Below are positions 18,110 to 26,535 of a stretch of 64,000 bases of DNA, one piece after another. The stretch is from assembly GCA_046330935.1 (NCBI GenBank), contig JAXLRU010000009.1, positions 49,119 through 113,118 on the forward strand. Direction: 5' to 3'. Position numbers and translations under genes: made by a program. Source of the DNA: JAXLRU01 sp046330935. Lineage in GTDB: Bacteria; Actinomycetota; Actinomycetes; Actinomycetales; Kineosporiaceae. Below the pieces are notes generated by a model. The model was not told the DNA's origin. It did not search any database and saw only the letters and a list, made by a program, of their open reading frames with translations. Numbering within the stretch: the first letter of the stretch is position 1; the number at the start of each line of letters is the position of its first letter.

Positions 18110-18682
18110 GTGCCCACTCGGAGCAAGCCGGCGGAGCCGCCACCGGAGTTCCTCGACGCCGTCGAGCGGCTTCGCCACGCGCGACTGCGGCCCGAGGTGA
18201 GCGTGCAGGAGATCCCGGCCCCCGGCCGGATCGCGCCGCACTCCCTCGCCATGGCGGGCGATCTCGTGGTCCAGCAGGAGGAGCTCGCCTCCGGCAGGTT
18301 CGTCCTGCTGTGCGACCCCGACGGGCAGGAGGCATGGGAGGGCACGATGCGGGCGGTGACGTTCGTGCGCGCGGCGATGGAACCCGACCTCGCCGCCGAC
18401 CCGTTGCTCTGGCGCATCGGCTGGACGTGGTGGGAGGAGGCCCTCACGGCCTCGGGCGTCTCGTGGCGCGCGGCTGGGGGAACCGTCACCCGGGTGGTCT
18501 CGGAGAGCTTCGGCGCCCTCGCCGACCGCCCTCCCACGGTCGAGCTGGAGATCCGCGTCTCGTGGACGCCCGTCGACGACGTCGCAGGCCACCTGCGGGC
18601 GTGGTCGGAGCTGCTGTGCACCGTGGGGGGCCTGCCGCCGCTGCCCGACGGCGTCGCCGCCCTTCCGCGCCGAAGGGTGTGA
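18110..18682 (+). CDS. DUF3000 domain protein
   Basis: A 190-residue soluble protein matching the actinobacterial DUF3000 family: PPPEFLDAVERLRHAR, the FVLLCDPDGQEAWEGTMR core, WRIGWTWWEEAL, and LGGLP-like end (VGGLPPLPDGVAALP). Function unknown. The gene sits between hemE and the WhiI-like regulator, the order known from Streptomyces. GTG at 18110. Confidence 0.88.
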   Translation: MPTRSKPAEPPPEFLDAVERLRHARLRPEVSVQEIPAPGRIAPHSLAMAGDLVVQQEELASGRFVLLCDPDGQEAWEGTMRAVTFVRAAMEPDLAADPLLWRIGWTWWEEALTASGVSWRAAGGTVTRVVSESFGALADRPPTVELEIRVSWTPVDDVAGHLRAWSELLCTVGGLPPLPDGVAALPRRRV

Positions 18683-18825
18683 CCGCGCCCGAAACCTCCC
18701 TTGATCGGTGCCGCACGACCTCAAGTACCCCCCCTCGGCTGCCGACCTGAACGGTGAACAAGGCTGCCTGCGGGTAGCCGTCCGCCACGCCGCCGCCACG
18801 AGCGGCGACTGCAGGAGGGGTCACC

Positions 18826-19422
18826 GTGACCGCACTGGTCGAACGAGCCGGCCTGGCCGTGCCTCGCCCCGGACGCTTCGCCGCCATGGTCGTCGTGGCC
18901 AACCCGGCGATCCGCGAGGCGGTGGCCCATACCCTGCGCGCCCTGGGCGCCCGGCACGTGCTCGAGGTGGGCAGCGTCGCCGAGGCCCGGCAGAAGGCGG
19001 GCGCGGGCATCGCCGACCTGTGCGTCGCCGAGGCGGGCCTCCCCGACGGTTCGGGCATCTCCCTCATCCGGGAGCTGCGCTCGGCCGGCTGGCAGCGTGG
19101 GCTCGTCCTCACCACCACCGACGACCCCTACAGCGTCCGCGCGGCGATCAGCGCGGGGGTGCGCTCCTACCTGGTCTCCGCGGCACCGAGCACGGCCCGC
19201 CCCACGGGCGAGCGCGGCGACGGCGTCGAGAGCCTGTCCGCACGTGAGATCCAGGTGCTGCAGCTGGTCGCCGACGGCAAGTCGAACAAGGACATCGGTG
19301 ACGAGCTGGGCCTGTCGGCCCTCACCGTGAAGAGCCACCTGGCCCGCATCGCCCGCAAGCTGGGCACCGGTGACCGGGCCGAGATGGTCGCCACCGCGCT
19401 GCGCTCGGGCGCCATCGCCTGA
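18826..19422 (+). CDS. whiI: WhiI-like atypical response regulator (LuxR-type HTH)
   Basis: A 198-residue protein with an N-terminal receiver-like domain (residues 20-115) and a C-terminal LuxR/NarL HTH (about 130-192: LSAREIQVLQLVADGKSNKDI, TVKSHLARIARKLG). The receiver lacks the phosphorylation pocket: the acidic pair is Ala25-Asn26, the phospho-acceptor Asp is Glu69 in VAEAGLPDG, and the conserved Lys is Ser in SYLVSAA. Position between DUF3000 and RNase D is that of whiI in Streptomyces, whose product is a phosphorylation-independent partner of BldM in sporulation. Assignment is by synteny and pocket loss; its role in this organism is unknown. GTG at 18826 follows AGGAGGGG. Confidence 0.75.
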   Translation: MTALVERAGLAVPRPGRFAAMVVVANPAIREAVAHTLRALGARHVLEVGSVAEARQKAGAGIADLCVAEAGLPDGSGISLIRELRSAGWQRGLVLTTTDDPYSVRAAISAGVRSYLVSAAPSTARPTGERGDGVESLSAREIQVLQLVADGKSNKDIGDELGLSALTVKSHLARIARKLGTGDRAEMVATALRSGAIA

Positions 19423-19498
19423 CCCCTCCCGCACCCCGGGTCACCGCTGCAGGGCGCGGGTGAGCCGGGCGCGGGCCGGGCAGGACTACGGTGTCTGC

Positions 19499-20806
19499 GT
19501 GGACGAAGGTGGGGCGCCGGTTGTGCCGGCAGCGCAGGAGGATCGAGCGGAGGATGCCCCGGCATCGACGTCGGAGGCCGTAGCGGCCGCCGTGCGGCGG
19601 CTGGACGCCCCGCGCGACGGCGTGCCGGCGGTGGCCGACACCCCCGAGGCGCTCGGGCAGGTCGTGGCGGCCTTCGCCGCCGGGAGCGGGCCCGTGGCCG
19701 TGGACGCCGAGCGGGCCAGCGGGCACCGCTACGGGCAGCGCGCCTTCCTGGTCCAGCTGCGCCGCCACGGCGCAGGCACGGCCCTGGTCGACCCCGAGGC
19801 CTTGCGTGACCTCTCCGCCCTCGGGGAGGCCCTGGCCGACGCCGAGTGGGTGCTGCACGCGGCGGGCCAGGACCTCCCGTGCCTGGCCGAGGTCGGCATG
19901 GTCCCGCGACGCGTCTTCGACACCGAGCTCGGCGGGCGGCTCGCCGGCTTCCCCCGGGTGGGGCTCGCGGCGATGACCGAGCAGCTGCTGGGGGTGAGCC
20001 TCGCCAAGGAGCACTCCGCGGTCGACTGGTCCACCCGTCCCCTGCCCGAGCCGTGGCTGCGCTACGCCGCCCTCGACGTCGAGGTCCTGGTGGACCTGCG
20101 CGACGCCGTGGAGGCGGAGCTGCTCCGCCAGGACAAGCTCGAGTGGGCGTTGGAGGAGTTCGCGGCCGTGGCGGCGGCACCCGCGCCGGCGGCTCGCCAG
20201 GACCCGTGGCGGCGCACCTCCGGGTTGCACCAGGTCCGCACGCGTCGTCAGCTGGCCGTGGTCCGCGAGCTGTGGCGGACGCGCGACGAGCTGGCTCGGG
20301 AGCGCGACGTCTCCCCCGGGCGGGTCCTTCCCGACGCCGCGATCGTCGCGGCCGCGCTCGCGCAGCCTGCCGATTCGGCGGCGCTGGCGGCCCTGCCGGC
20401 CTTCGCCGGCCGCGGCACGCGACGGTGGCTGCCCCGGTGGTCGGCGGCCCTCGCGAAGGCGGCGGCCCTGCCCGACGCCGCGCTGCCGCCCCAGCACCTG
20501 CCCGCCGACGGCCCGCCCCCGCCGCGCCTGTGGCCCGAGCGGGACCCCGCCGCCGCCGCCCGGCTGGCGGTGGCCCGCGAAGGGCTCGCGCGGATCAGTG
20601 AGGAGCGTGCCGTGCCGCTGGAGAACCTGCTCTCCCCCGACCTCGTGCGCCGCTTCACCTGGGCGCCGCCGGTGACGCACGACCAGGGGGCCGACGCCGT
20701 GGCCACCGCCCTGCGCACGGCGGGGGCGCGGGGGTGGCAGGTGGCGCTCGTGCGTGACCTGATGCTTCAGGCCCTCGCGGCCGGTGACGCCGCGGCCCCG
20801 GCCTGA
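19499..20806 (+). CDS. rnd: Ribonuclease D / HRDC-domain 3'-5' exonuclease
   Basis: A 435-residue DEDD-type exonuclease probably trimming structured RNA 3' ends. The exonuclease domain has VAVDAERASGHRYGQRAFLVQL (Exo I, Asp and Glu), LHAAGQDLPCL (Exo II, Asp) and LRYAALDVEVLVDL (Exo III). Two HRDC-like helical segments follow (WRTRDELARERDVSPGRVLPD and LARISEERAVPLENLLSPD). GTG at 19499 is chosen; a 45-residue acidic leader precedes the catalytic domain. It follows the WhiI-like gene by 76 nt. Confidence 0.88.
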   Translation: MDEGGAPVVPAAQEDRAEDAPASTSEAVAAAVRRLDAPRDGVPAVADTPEALGQVVAAFAAGSGPVAVDAERASGHRYGQRAFLVQLRRHGAGTALVDPEALRDLSALGEALADAEWVLHAAGQDLPCLAEVGMVPRRVFDTELGGRLAGFPRVGLAAMTEQLLGVSLAKEHSAVDWSTRPLPEPWLRYAALDVEVLVDLRDAVEAELLRQDKLEWALEEFAAVAAAPAPAARQDPWRRTSGLHQVRTRRQLAVVRELWRTRDELARERDVSPGRVLPDAAIVAAALAQPADSAALAALPAFAGRGTRRWLPRWSAALAKAAALPDAALPPQHLPADGPPPPRLWPERDPAAAARLAVAREGLARISEERAVPLENLLSPDLVRRFTWAPPVTHDQGADAVATALRTAGARGWQVALVRDLMLQALAAGDAAAPA

Positions 20807-20837
20807 CGCCGCGTTTCGCTCCGACGCTCGTCACGGC

Positions 20838-20855
20838 TAAGGTAAGCCTTACCTA
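20838..20855 (+). promoter_or_regulatory. IdeR/DtxR iron box upstream of the FTR1 permease
   Basis: The sequence TAAGGTAAGCCTTACCTA contains a palindrome AGGTAAG-C-CTTACCT and closely matches the DtxR/IdeR consensus TTAGGTTAGCCTAACCTAA. It lies 47 nt before the TTG start of the iron permease gene, where an iron-bound repressor would block transcription. No regulator gene is in the window. Confidence 0.85.
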
Positions 20856-20901
20856 CACCCGTGGTGGCGCCTGATCGCGCCCCGACCCAGGAGCCGTTGA
20901 G

Positions 20902-21792
20902 TTGGTCGCGAACTTCCTGATCGGTCTGCGCGAGGGCCTCGAGGCCTCGCTCGTCGTCGGCATCCTCGTCGCCTACCTCGTCCGGACCGGTCGCCGGGAC
21001 CGGCTGTGGACCGTGAGCGTCGGCGTCGGCGTCGCGGTGGCGCTGAGCCTCGCCGTCGGCGCTGGCCTCACGTTCACGTCGGCCCACCTGGGGTTCAAGG
21101 CCCAGGAGGCGCTCGGCGGCGGACTGTCGATCGTGGCCGTGGGCTTCGTCACCTGGATGGTCTTCTGGATGCGGCGCACCGCCCGCTTCCTGCGTCGCGA
21201 CCTCGACGCCAAGATGAGCCAGGCCGTCGCCATGGGCACCACGGCGCTCGTCCTCACCTCGTTCCTCGCCGTCGGGCGCGAGGGCCTGGAGACGACGCTG
21301 TTCGTGTGGTCGGCGGTGAAGTCGTCGGGGTCCTTCGGCGTCGCCCCCCTCGGCGGGGCCCTGCTCGGCATCGCGGTCGCCGTGGTCATCGGCTACCTGG
21401 TCTACCGGCAGTCGGTGCGGATCAACCTCGCCACCTTCTTCCGCTGGACGGGCGCGGCCCTCGTCGTCGTCGCCGCCGGCGTGCTCGCCTACGGCGTCCA
21501 CGACCTGCAGGAGGCGGGCATCCTGCCCGGCCTCGACCGCCTCGCCTTCGACGTCTCCTCGGTGATCGCGCCCACCTCGGTCGCGGGCACCCTGATCAAG
21601 GGCGTGTTCAACCTCAGCCCCGCCATGACCGTGCTCGAGGTCGTCGTCTGGGCCGCCTACCTGATCCCCGTCATGATCGCGTTCCTCATGCCGGCGCGGA
21701 GGCCCTCGACCACCGGCCCCGCGACCGCGGCAGCGCAGCCGCAGGGCCAGGCCACCCCGGCGCAGGCCGCTGCCGGAGCCGTTCAGGGCTGA
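20902..21792 (+). CDS. FTR1-family iron permease (EfeU-like)
   Basis: A 296-residue membrane protein with about seven hydrophobic segments and the two REGLE iron-ligand motifs of FTR1/EfeU, at residues 10-14 (LREGLEASL) and 136-140 (GREGLETTL). It is expected to import ferric iron at the cell membrane. The start is TTG at 20902, eight nt after AGGAG; no ATG or GTG gives a better N-terminus and the first REGLE must be included. Partners EfeO and EfeB are not next to it. The C-terminal 25 residues are an Ala/Gln/Pro-rich tail. The iron box upstream predicts expression under iron shortage. Confidence 0.92.
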   Translation: MVANFLIGLREGLEASLVVGILVAYLVRTGRRDRLWTVSVGVGVAVALSLAVGAGLTFTSAHLGFKAQEALGGGLSIVAVGFVTWMVFWMRRTARFLRRDLDAKMSQAVAMGTTALVLTSFLAVGREGLETTLFVWSAVKSSGSFGVAPLGGALLGIAVAVVIGYLVYRQSVRINLATFFRWTGAALVVVAAGVLAYGVHDLQEAGILPGLDRLAFDVSSVIAPTSVAGTLIKGVFNLSPAMTVLEVVVWAAYLIPVMIAFLMPARRPSTTGPATAAAQPQGQATPAQAAAGAVQG

Positions 21793-21897
21793 CGCGCTAC
21801 TGCAGGAGCGTGGCACTGCAGGCGGGCGTCACCCGGGCGGAGCAGGCGTCGGCCGCAGTCACCGCGCGGCCCGGCCACGCACCGATACCGTGCGACG

Positions 21898-22764
21898 GTG
21901 CCCCCGACGAGCGACCTCCTGACGCTGCGACGCAGCGTGCTGGCCGCGTGCGTCCTGCACGACATCGACACCACACCGGGTGAGGACGGCATCGTCCTCG
22001 ACGTCGGGAGCCGTGCCGTCGCGCTGTCCTGGGACGCCGTCGCCGAGCTGGCGGCGCCGGCAGCCGGTGACGGCGAGCTCGTGGCGGCCCTGCTCGCCCG
22101 TCGCCTGCGCGCCCTGAGCCGCCTGGACCACCCCGACCGGCTCCAGGCGCGCCTGCTGGCGCTCCCGGCAGGCCACGCCGACCACGCCGGCCCGGACTGG
22201 GTCCGCGCCCGCGTGCCGGGCGGCGTCCTCGACATGGGGCTGGGCCTCGTGCTCGACGAGACCGACGAACCCCTGCCCCTGCCGCCCGTGGCAGTCCCGT
22301 CGGGCCTCGTGCCGCCGGCCACCGTCGCCGGATGGTGGGAGCAGGCGCTGGCCCACGGCACGCGGATGGGCGCCCTGCTCGTGGAAAGGCTGCGCTCGGG
22401 CAGGCCCACGGTGGCGGGCAGCAGTTCGGGCGCCGTGCTGCGGCCCTACGGCGGCACCGACGTGCTGGCCCTGCTGTCGCTGCGCGGGGTGCGCGAGTAC
22501 CTGGCGCGCGAGGACGGCTCGGGCATGCGGGCGGTCGCGGCCCCCGCCCGCAGCCGGGGCTGGCTGGACCCCTCGCGGGTGGACCCGGCGTTCGTGGCGG
22601 CCGCCTGGACGGCCACCGACCCCCTCGCCAGGGGCGTGCCTGTCCCCCTGCTGGTGACCGCCGACGAGGTGGGGGCCGCGCGGGCACTCGGCGACGTCGT
22701 CGCGCAGTCCCTGGACCAGCCGCGCGCCTGGCGCGCCGGACCGTGGGGCGGCCCCCGGCGCTGA
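21898..22764 (+). CDS. Conserved hypothetical protein
   Basis: A 288-residue soluble protein starting PPTSDLLTLRRSVLAACVLHD. It has an Ala/Leu-rich helical N-terminal half with repeated LARRLRALSRLDHPDRLQARLLAL-type sequence and a mixed C-terminal half. No motif is recognised. It ends 39 nt from the convergent dxs stop. Amino-acid composition and strong third-position GC support a real gene. Function unknown. Confidence 0.65.
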   Translation: MPPTSDLLTLRRSVLAACVLHDIDTTPGEDGIVLDVGSRAVALSWDAVAELAAPAAGDGELVAALLARRLRALSRLDHPDRLQARLLALPAGHADHAGPDWVRARVPGGVLDMGLGLVLDETDEPLPLPPVAVPSGLVPPATVAGWWEQALAHGTRMGALLVERLRSGRPTVAGSSSGAVLRPYGGTDVLALLSLRGVREYLAREDGSGMRAVAAPARSRGWLDPSRVDPAFVAAAWTATDPLARGVPVPLLVTADEVGAARALGDVVAQSLDQPRAWRAGPWGGPRR

Positions 22765-22803
22765 CGCGCCGCTGCGTCACCCCCGGCGTGGGCCCGGGCG
22801 ACC

Positions 22804-24708
22804 TCAGCCCTCGAGGCCCAGCGTCTCCAGCGCCGCCCTGTCCAGGCCGGCGACGGCCTCGACCACCTTCAGCGTCACCTGCTGGGCGCTGAGCCCGCAA
22901 CGCTCCAGCACCGACTCTCGGGCGGCGTGCGCGAGGAACTCGGTCGGCGTGCCCAGGCACAGCAGCGGGACGTGGACGCCGGCGTCGGACAGGGCGAGCC
23001 CGACCAGGGAGCCGATCCCGCCGACCCGCACGCCGTCCTCGATCACGACGACGAGGCGGTGCCGGCGGGCCAAGTCGACGAGGGCGGCGTCGACGGGGAC
23101 GACCCAGCGCGGGTCGACGACGGTCACTCCGATGCCCTGGGCGACGAGGCCGCGGCCGACCTCGAGGGCCAGCGCGGCCATCGCCCCCACCGCGACGACG
23201 AGCACGTCGGGCTCACCCTCGTCGGCGAGGACGTCCACCCCGCCCTCACGGCGCAGCGCGGGCAGGGCTGCGCTCACCTCGGCCTTGGGGAACCGGACGA
23301 CCGTCGGCGCGTCGTCCACGTCGACCGCCTCGCCGAGCTCCTCGCGCAGGCTCTGCGCGTCGCGCGGCGCGGCCACGCGGATGCCGGGCACGGCCGAGAG
23401 CAGGCTGAGGTCCCACACCCCGTGGTGGCTCGCGCCGTCGTTGCCGGTGATCCCGGCCCGGTCGAGGACGAACGTGACGCCGGCACCGTGCAGCGCGACG
23501 TCCATGATCACCTGGTCGACGGCCCGGTTGAGGAAGGTGGAGTAGACCGCGACCACGGGGTGCAGGCCGGCGTAGGCCATGCCCGCCGCCGAGGTCACGG
23601 CGTGCTGCTCGGCGATGCCGACGTCGAACACGCGGTCGGGGTAGGCCTCGGCGAAGCGGTGCAGGCCCACCGGGATCAGCATCGCGGCGGTGATGCCGAC
23701 GAGGTCGGGGCGCCGGGCCCCGAGGGCGACCATCTCGTCGGCGAACACCGACGTCCACGACCTGCCCCCGCTGCGCAGCGGGCGACCCGTCTCGGGGTCG
23801 ATCACGCCGGTGGCGTGGAAGCGGTCGGCGTCGTCGTTCTCGGCCGGTGCGTAGCCGTGCCCCTTGCGGGTCAGGGCGTGCACGATCACGGGGCCGCCGT
23901 AGGCCTTGGCCCGCTGGAGGGCGTGCTCCATGGCCTCGCGGTCGTGGCCGTCCACCGGCCCCACGTACTTGATCCCGAGGTCCTCGAACATCCCCTGGGG
24001 GGCCACGATGTCCTTGAGGCCCTTCTTCATGCCGTGCAGCGTGTCGTAGGCCACGCGCCCCGGCAGGCCGCTGCGCTGCAGCCGGGACTTGCCCCAGTCG
24101 AGGAACCGCTCGTAGCCCCGCGTGGTGCGCAGGGTGGCCAGGTGATGGGCGAGACCGCCGATGGTGGGGGCGTAGGAGCGCTCGTTGTCGTTGACCACGA
24201 TGACGAGGTTGCGCTCGGTGCCAGTGGCGATGTTGTTCAACGCCTCCCAGGCCATCCCGCCCGTCAGCGCTCCGTCCCCGACGATCGCCACGACGTGCCG
24301 GTCGGAGCGCCCGCGCACCTGGTGCGCCTTCGCGATGCCGTCGGCCCACGACAGGGCCGTGGAGGCGTGGGAGTTCTCGACGACGTCGTGCTCGGACTCC
24401 GAGCGCGCGGGGTAGCCCGACAGGCCGCCCTCCTGGCGCAGCGTCGAGAAGTCGTGCCGGCCCGTCAGCAGCTTGTGCACGTACGCCTGGTGGCCCGTGT
24501 CGAACACCACGAGGTCACGAGGGGAGTCGAAGACGCGGTGCACGGCCATGGTGAGCTCGACCACGCCCAGGTTGGGCCCGAGGTGGCCGCCGGTGCGGGA
24601 CACCGCGTCCACCAGGAACCGCCGGATCTGCGCGGCGAGATCGTCCAGCTCCTCGCGGGAGAGGTGACGCAGGTCCGCGGGCTTCCGGATCTCCCGGAGA
24701 TCCACCAT
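22804..24708 (-). CDS. dxs: 1-deoxy-D-xylulose-5-phosphate synthase Dxs
   Basis: Dxs condenses pyruvate and glyceraldehyde-3-phosphate, the first step of the MEP isoprenoid pathway, using thiamine diphosphate. The 634-residue protein has HLGPNLGVVELT near the N-terminus, the cofactor motif GDGALTGGMAWEALNN, VNDNERSYAPTIGGL, and the transketolase-like second half with AEQHAVTSAAGMA and DRAGITGNDGASHHG. ATG at 24708 follows an AAGGAGGAG ribosome site. It stands alone on the minus strand. Confidence 0.97.
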   Translation of the reverse strand: MVDLREIRKPADLRHLSREELDDLAAQIRRFLVDAVSRTGGHLGPNLGVVELTMAVHRVFDSPRDLVVFDTGHQAYVHKLLTGRHDFSTLRQEGGLSGYPARSESEHDVVENSHASTALSWADGIAKAHQVRGRSDRHVVAIVGDGALTGGMAWEALNNIATGTERNLVIVVNDNERSYAPTIGGLAHHLATLRTTRGYERFLDWGKSRLQRSGLPGRVAYDTLHGMKKGLKDIVAPQGMFEDLGIKYVGPVDGHDREAMEHALQRAKAYGGPVIVHALTRKGHGYAPAENDDADRFHATGVIDPETGRPLRSGGRSWTSVFADEMVALGARRPDLVGITAAMLIPVGLHRFAEAYPDRVFDVGIAEQHAVTSAAGMAYAGLHPVVAVYSTFLNRAVDQVIMDVALHGAGVTFVLDRAGITGNDGASHHGVWDLSLLSAVPGIRVAAPRDAQSLREELGEAVDVDDAPTVVRFPKAEVSAALPALRREGGVDVLADEGEPDVLVVAVGAMAALALEVGRGLVAQGIGVTVVDPRWVVPVDAALVDLARRHRLVVVIEDGVRVGGIGSLVGLALSDAGVHVPLLCLGTPTEFLAHAARESVLERCGLSAQQVTLKVVEAVAGLDRAALETLGLEG

Positions 24709-24802
24709 CGACTGCTCCTCCTTCGCGCCCGGCGTCGCACGGAGCTCGACACCCGTGCCCGCAGTGTAGGTGGCCGGGCACCCGCCGGGCTCGCCGAGCT
24801 GC

Positions 24803-25180
24803 TCAACCGCCCGCCGTCCGGGCGGCCCGCGCGTCCGCCATGAGCGCCGTGGCCACCTCGGTCACCGAGGCCAGCTGCTCCCCCAGACGCGCCGTCTCTG
24901 CCTCCAGCACCGCGACGACGTCGTCGATCACGGCGGGCGGCACCACGCCGTGCAACTGCGCCCTGGCCTGGGCGAGTGCCTGCAGGGCGGCCTCGCGGGC
25001 CGCGTGGACGTGCCGCACGGCGAGCCACCCGAGCACCGCCGGTTGCCGGACGACGACCGGGTACCCCCGGTACTCCGGTGGGCAGGCGTCGAGCAGGTGG
25101 GCGGCCGCGCGGTGCCTCCACTGGGGGGCTCCGGGAGGCGGCAGCGACGGCGGCCAGCCGCGGCGAGTGGGCGAGGTCAC
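24803..25180 (-). CDS. Small hypothetical protein
   Basis: A 125-residue protein: a Pro/Trp-rich start, then a central part with CPPEYRGYPVVVRQPAVLGWLA and a long C-terminal helix rich in Ala/Glu (VIDDVVAVLEAETARLGEQL), probably coiled-coil. It begins with GTG and lies between dxs and the ROK gene in the same direction. No family recognised. Confidence 0.6.
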   Translation of the reverse strand: MTSPTRRGWPPSLPPPGAPQWRHRAAAHLLDACPPEYRGYPVVVRQPAVLGWLAVRHVHAAREAALQALAQARAQLHGVVPPAVIDDVVAVLEAETARLGEQLASVTEVATALMADARAARTAGG

Positions 25181-25214
25181 CCCGCCATCGTGGCCGCGGC
25201 CACCGACAGTCCGG

Positions 25215-26423
25215 CTAGGCGCCGAGGAACGTCACGGGATCGGCCAGGACGTGGTCCCAGACCAGTTCGGCGGCTCCCGACAGCGCGCCGTCGCCCGCGG
25301 AGGCGGGCAGCAACCGCAGGTCGACCAGGGCCGGGGCGAGGGTGTGCCGGGCGACGACGGCCCGTACCAGCGGCTCCTCCACGACGAAGACCTCCCGCAG
25401 CAGGCCGCCGAAGACGACCGAGCGGGGGTTGAGGAGGGTCACCAGGGCGGCGACGCCGACCCCGAGCCACGTCGCCACCTCGTCGAGCCGGCCGGTGCGT
25501 CGCTCGCGCTCCGCGTCGAGGCCGGCCACGAGCGCCGCTGCCGCCGGCGACGTGCCCAGCGCTCGGGCGAGGGCCGCCGGGCCGACCTCGGTCTCCCAGC
25601 AGCCCCGCGCACCGCAGCGGCAGCGGCGCCCCCCGGGCCGCACCAGCACGTGGCCGACCTCCCCCGCGTACCCCGAGGCGCCCCGCACGCGTTGCCCCCC
25701 GCTGACCATGCCGCCGCCCACACCCGCTCCCGCGCTGAGGTAGACGACGTCCTGCCCGTCCCGCGCGGCCCCGTGGCGCAGCTCCGACAGCAGGCCGAGA
25801 TCGGCGTCGTTGCCCAGCAGGACCGGCAGGTCGGGCCGGGCGTCGGCGAGCATCTCCCCCAGCGGCTCCCCCGACCAGCCGAGCGTCGGCGACAGGGCCA
25901 CGACCCCGCTGTCGACGTCGACGACACCGGGTACCGCGACGCCCAGCCCCAGGGGGCGGTGGGCGAGCGGGTGCGCCTCGAGGGCCGTCACGGTGGCCAC
26001 CACGAGGTCGGCCATCGTGCGTGCCCCCGCGGGCGTCGTCCACGGGTCGGGCAGGCTGATCCCGGTGCGGGCCAGGACGGCGCCGCCGAGACCGACGAGC
26101 GCGCCGGTCACGCCCTCACCGCTGACGTCGACGGCCATCACCTGGACGGCGTCGGACCGCGGACGGACGAGCAGCGACGGCCGCCCCGTCGCGCCGTCGG
26201 GCTCCCCCGGGGTCTCCTCGGCCGCACCGCACTCCACGAGCCGGCCCACCAGCGCGGCGATCGTGCTCCGGTTGCGTCCGGTCAGCGCGGCCAGCCGGGT
26301 CCGGGTCAGGGGGCCGTGGCGGTGCAGGTGGGTGAGGACCGCGCTGAGGGAGTCGGCCCGCGCCGCCGGCGGTGGCCCCGCGACGGCCGACCGGGGGCCG
26401 TCCGCCGGTGAGAGTTGCGACAC
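25215..26423 (-). CDS. ROK-family transcriptional regulator
   Basis: The 402-residue protein has an N-terminal winged HTH (about residues 25-80: LTRTRLAALTGRNRSTIAALVGRLVE) and a ROK sugar-kinase-like domain with the zinc motif CRCGARGCWE (Cys268, 270, 275) and VYLSAGAGVGGGMV. ROK/XylR proteins repress sugar-uptake genes and respond to the sugar. It lies downstream of the ABC sugar importer in the same direction, behind a strong hairpin, so it is the likely local regulator. GTG at 26423 follows AGAGGGG; the more upstream in-frame start would begin within the hairpin. Confidence 0.88.
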   Translation of the reverse strand: MSQLSPADGPRSAVAGPPPAARADSLSAVLTHLHRHGPLTRTRLAALTGRNRSTIAALVGRLVECGAAEETPGEPDGATGRPSLLVRPRSDAVQVMAVDVSGEGVTGALVGLGGAVLARTGISLPDPWTTPAGARTMADLVVATVTALEAHPLAHRPLGLGVAVPGVVDVDSGVVALSPTLGWSGEPLGEMLADARPDLPVLLGNDADLGLLSELRHGAARDGQDVVYLSAGAGVGGGMVSGGQRVRGASGYAGEVGHVLVRPGGRRCRCGARGCWETEVGPAALARALGTSPAAAALVAGLDAERERRTGRLDEVATWLGVGVAALVTLLNPRSVVFGGLLREVFVVEEPLVRAVVARHTLAPALVDLRLLPASAGDGALSGAAELVWDHVLADPVTFLGA

Positions 26424-26454
26424 GACGACACCCCTCTCTCGCGTCGGGGGACGA

Positions 26455-26499
26455 CCGACCCGTCCTGCCACCGGTGGTGGTGGCAGGACGGACGGTCGG
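26455..26499 (-). terminator. Hairpin between the sugar permease gene and the ROK gene
   Basis: A 12-bp uninterrupted stem (CGTCCTGCCACC with its complement) around the loop GGTGGT is extended by CCGACC pairing with GGTCGG, with a small bulge. It lies 37 nt after the permease stop and before the regulator start, and probably ends or attenuates the importer transcript. Confidence 0.65.
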
Positions 26500-26535
26500 C
26501 GGCTTACGGGTCGGCCGGTGGGGCCTGGAGGCGGA

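Noticed and set aside
22927..24843. A 638-codon plus-strand frame antisense to dxs
   Set aside because: Shadow of dxs, which carries all family motifs.
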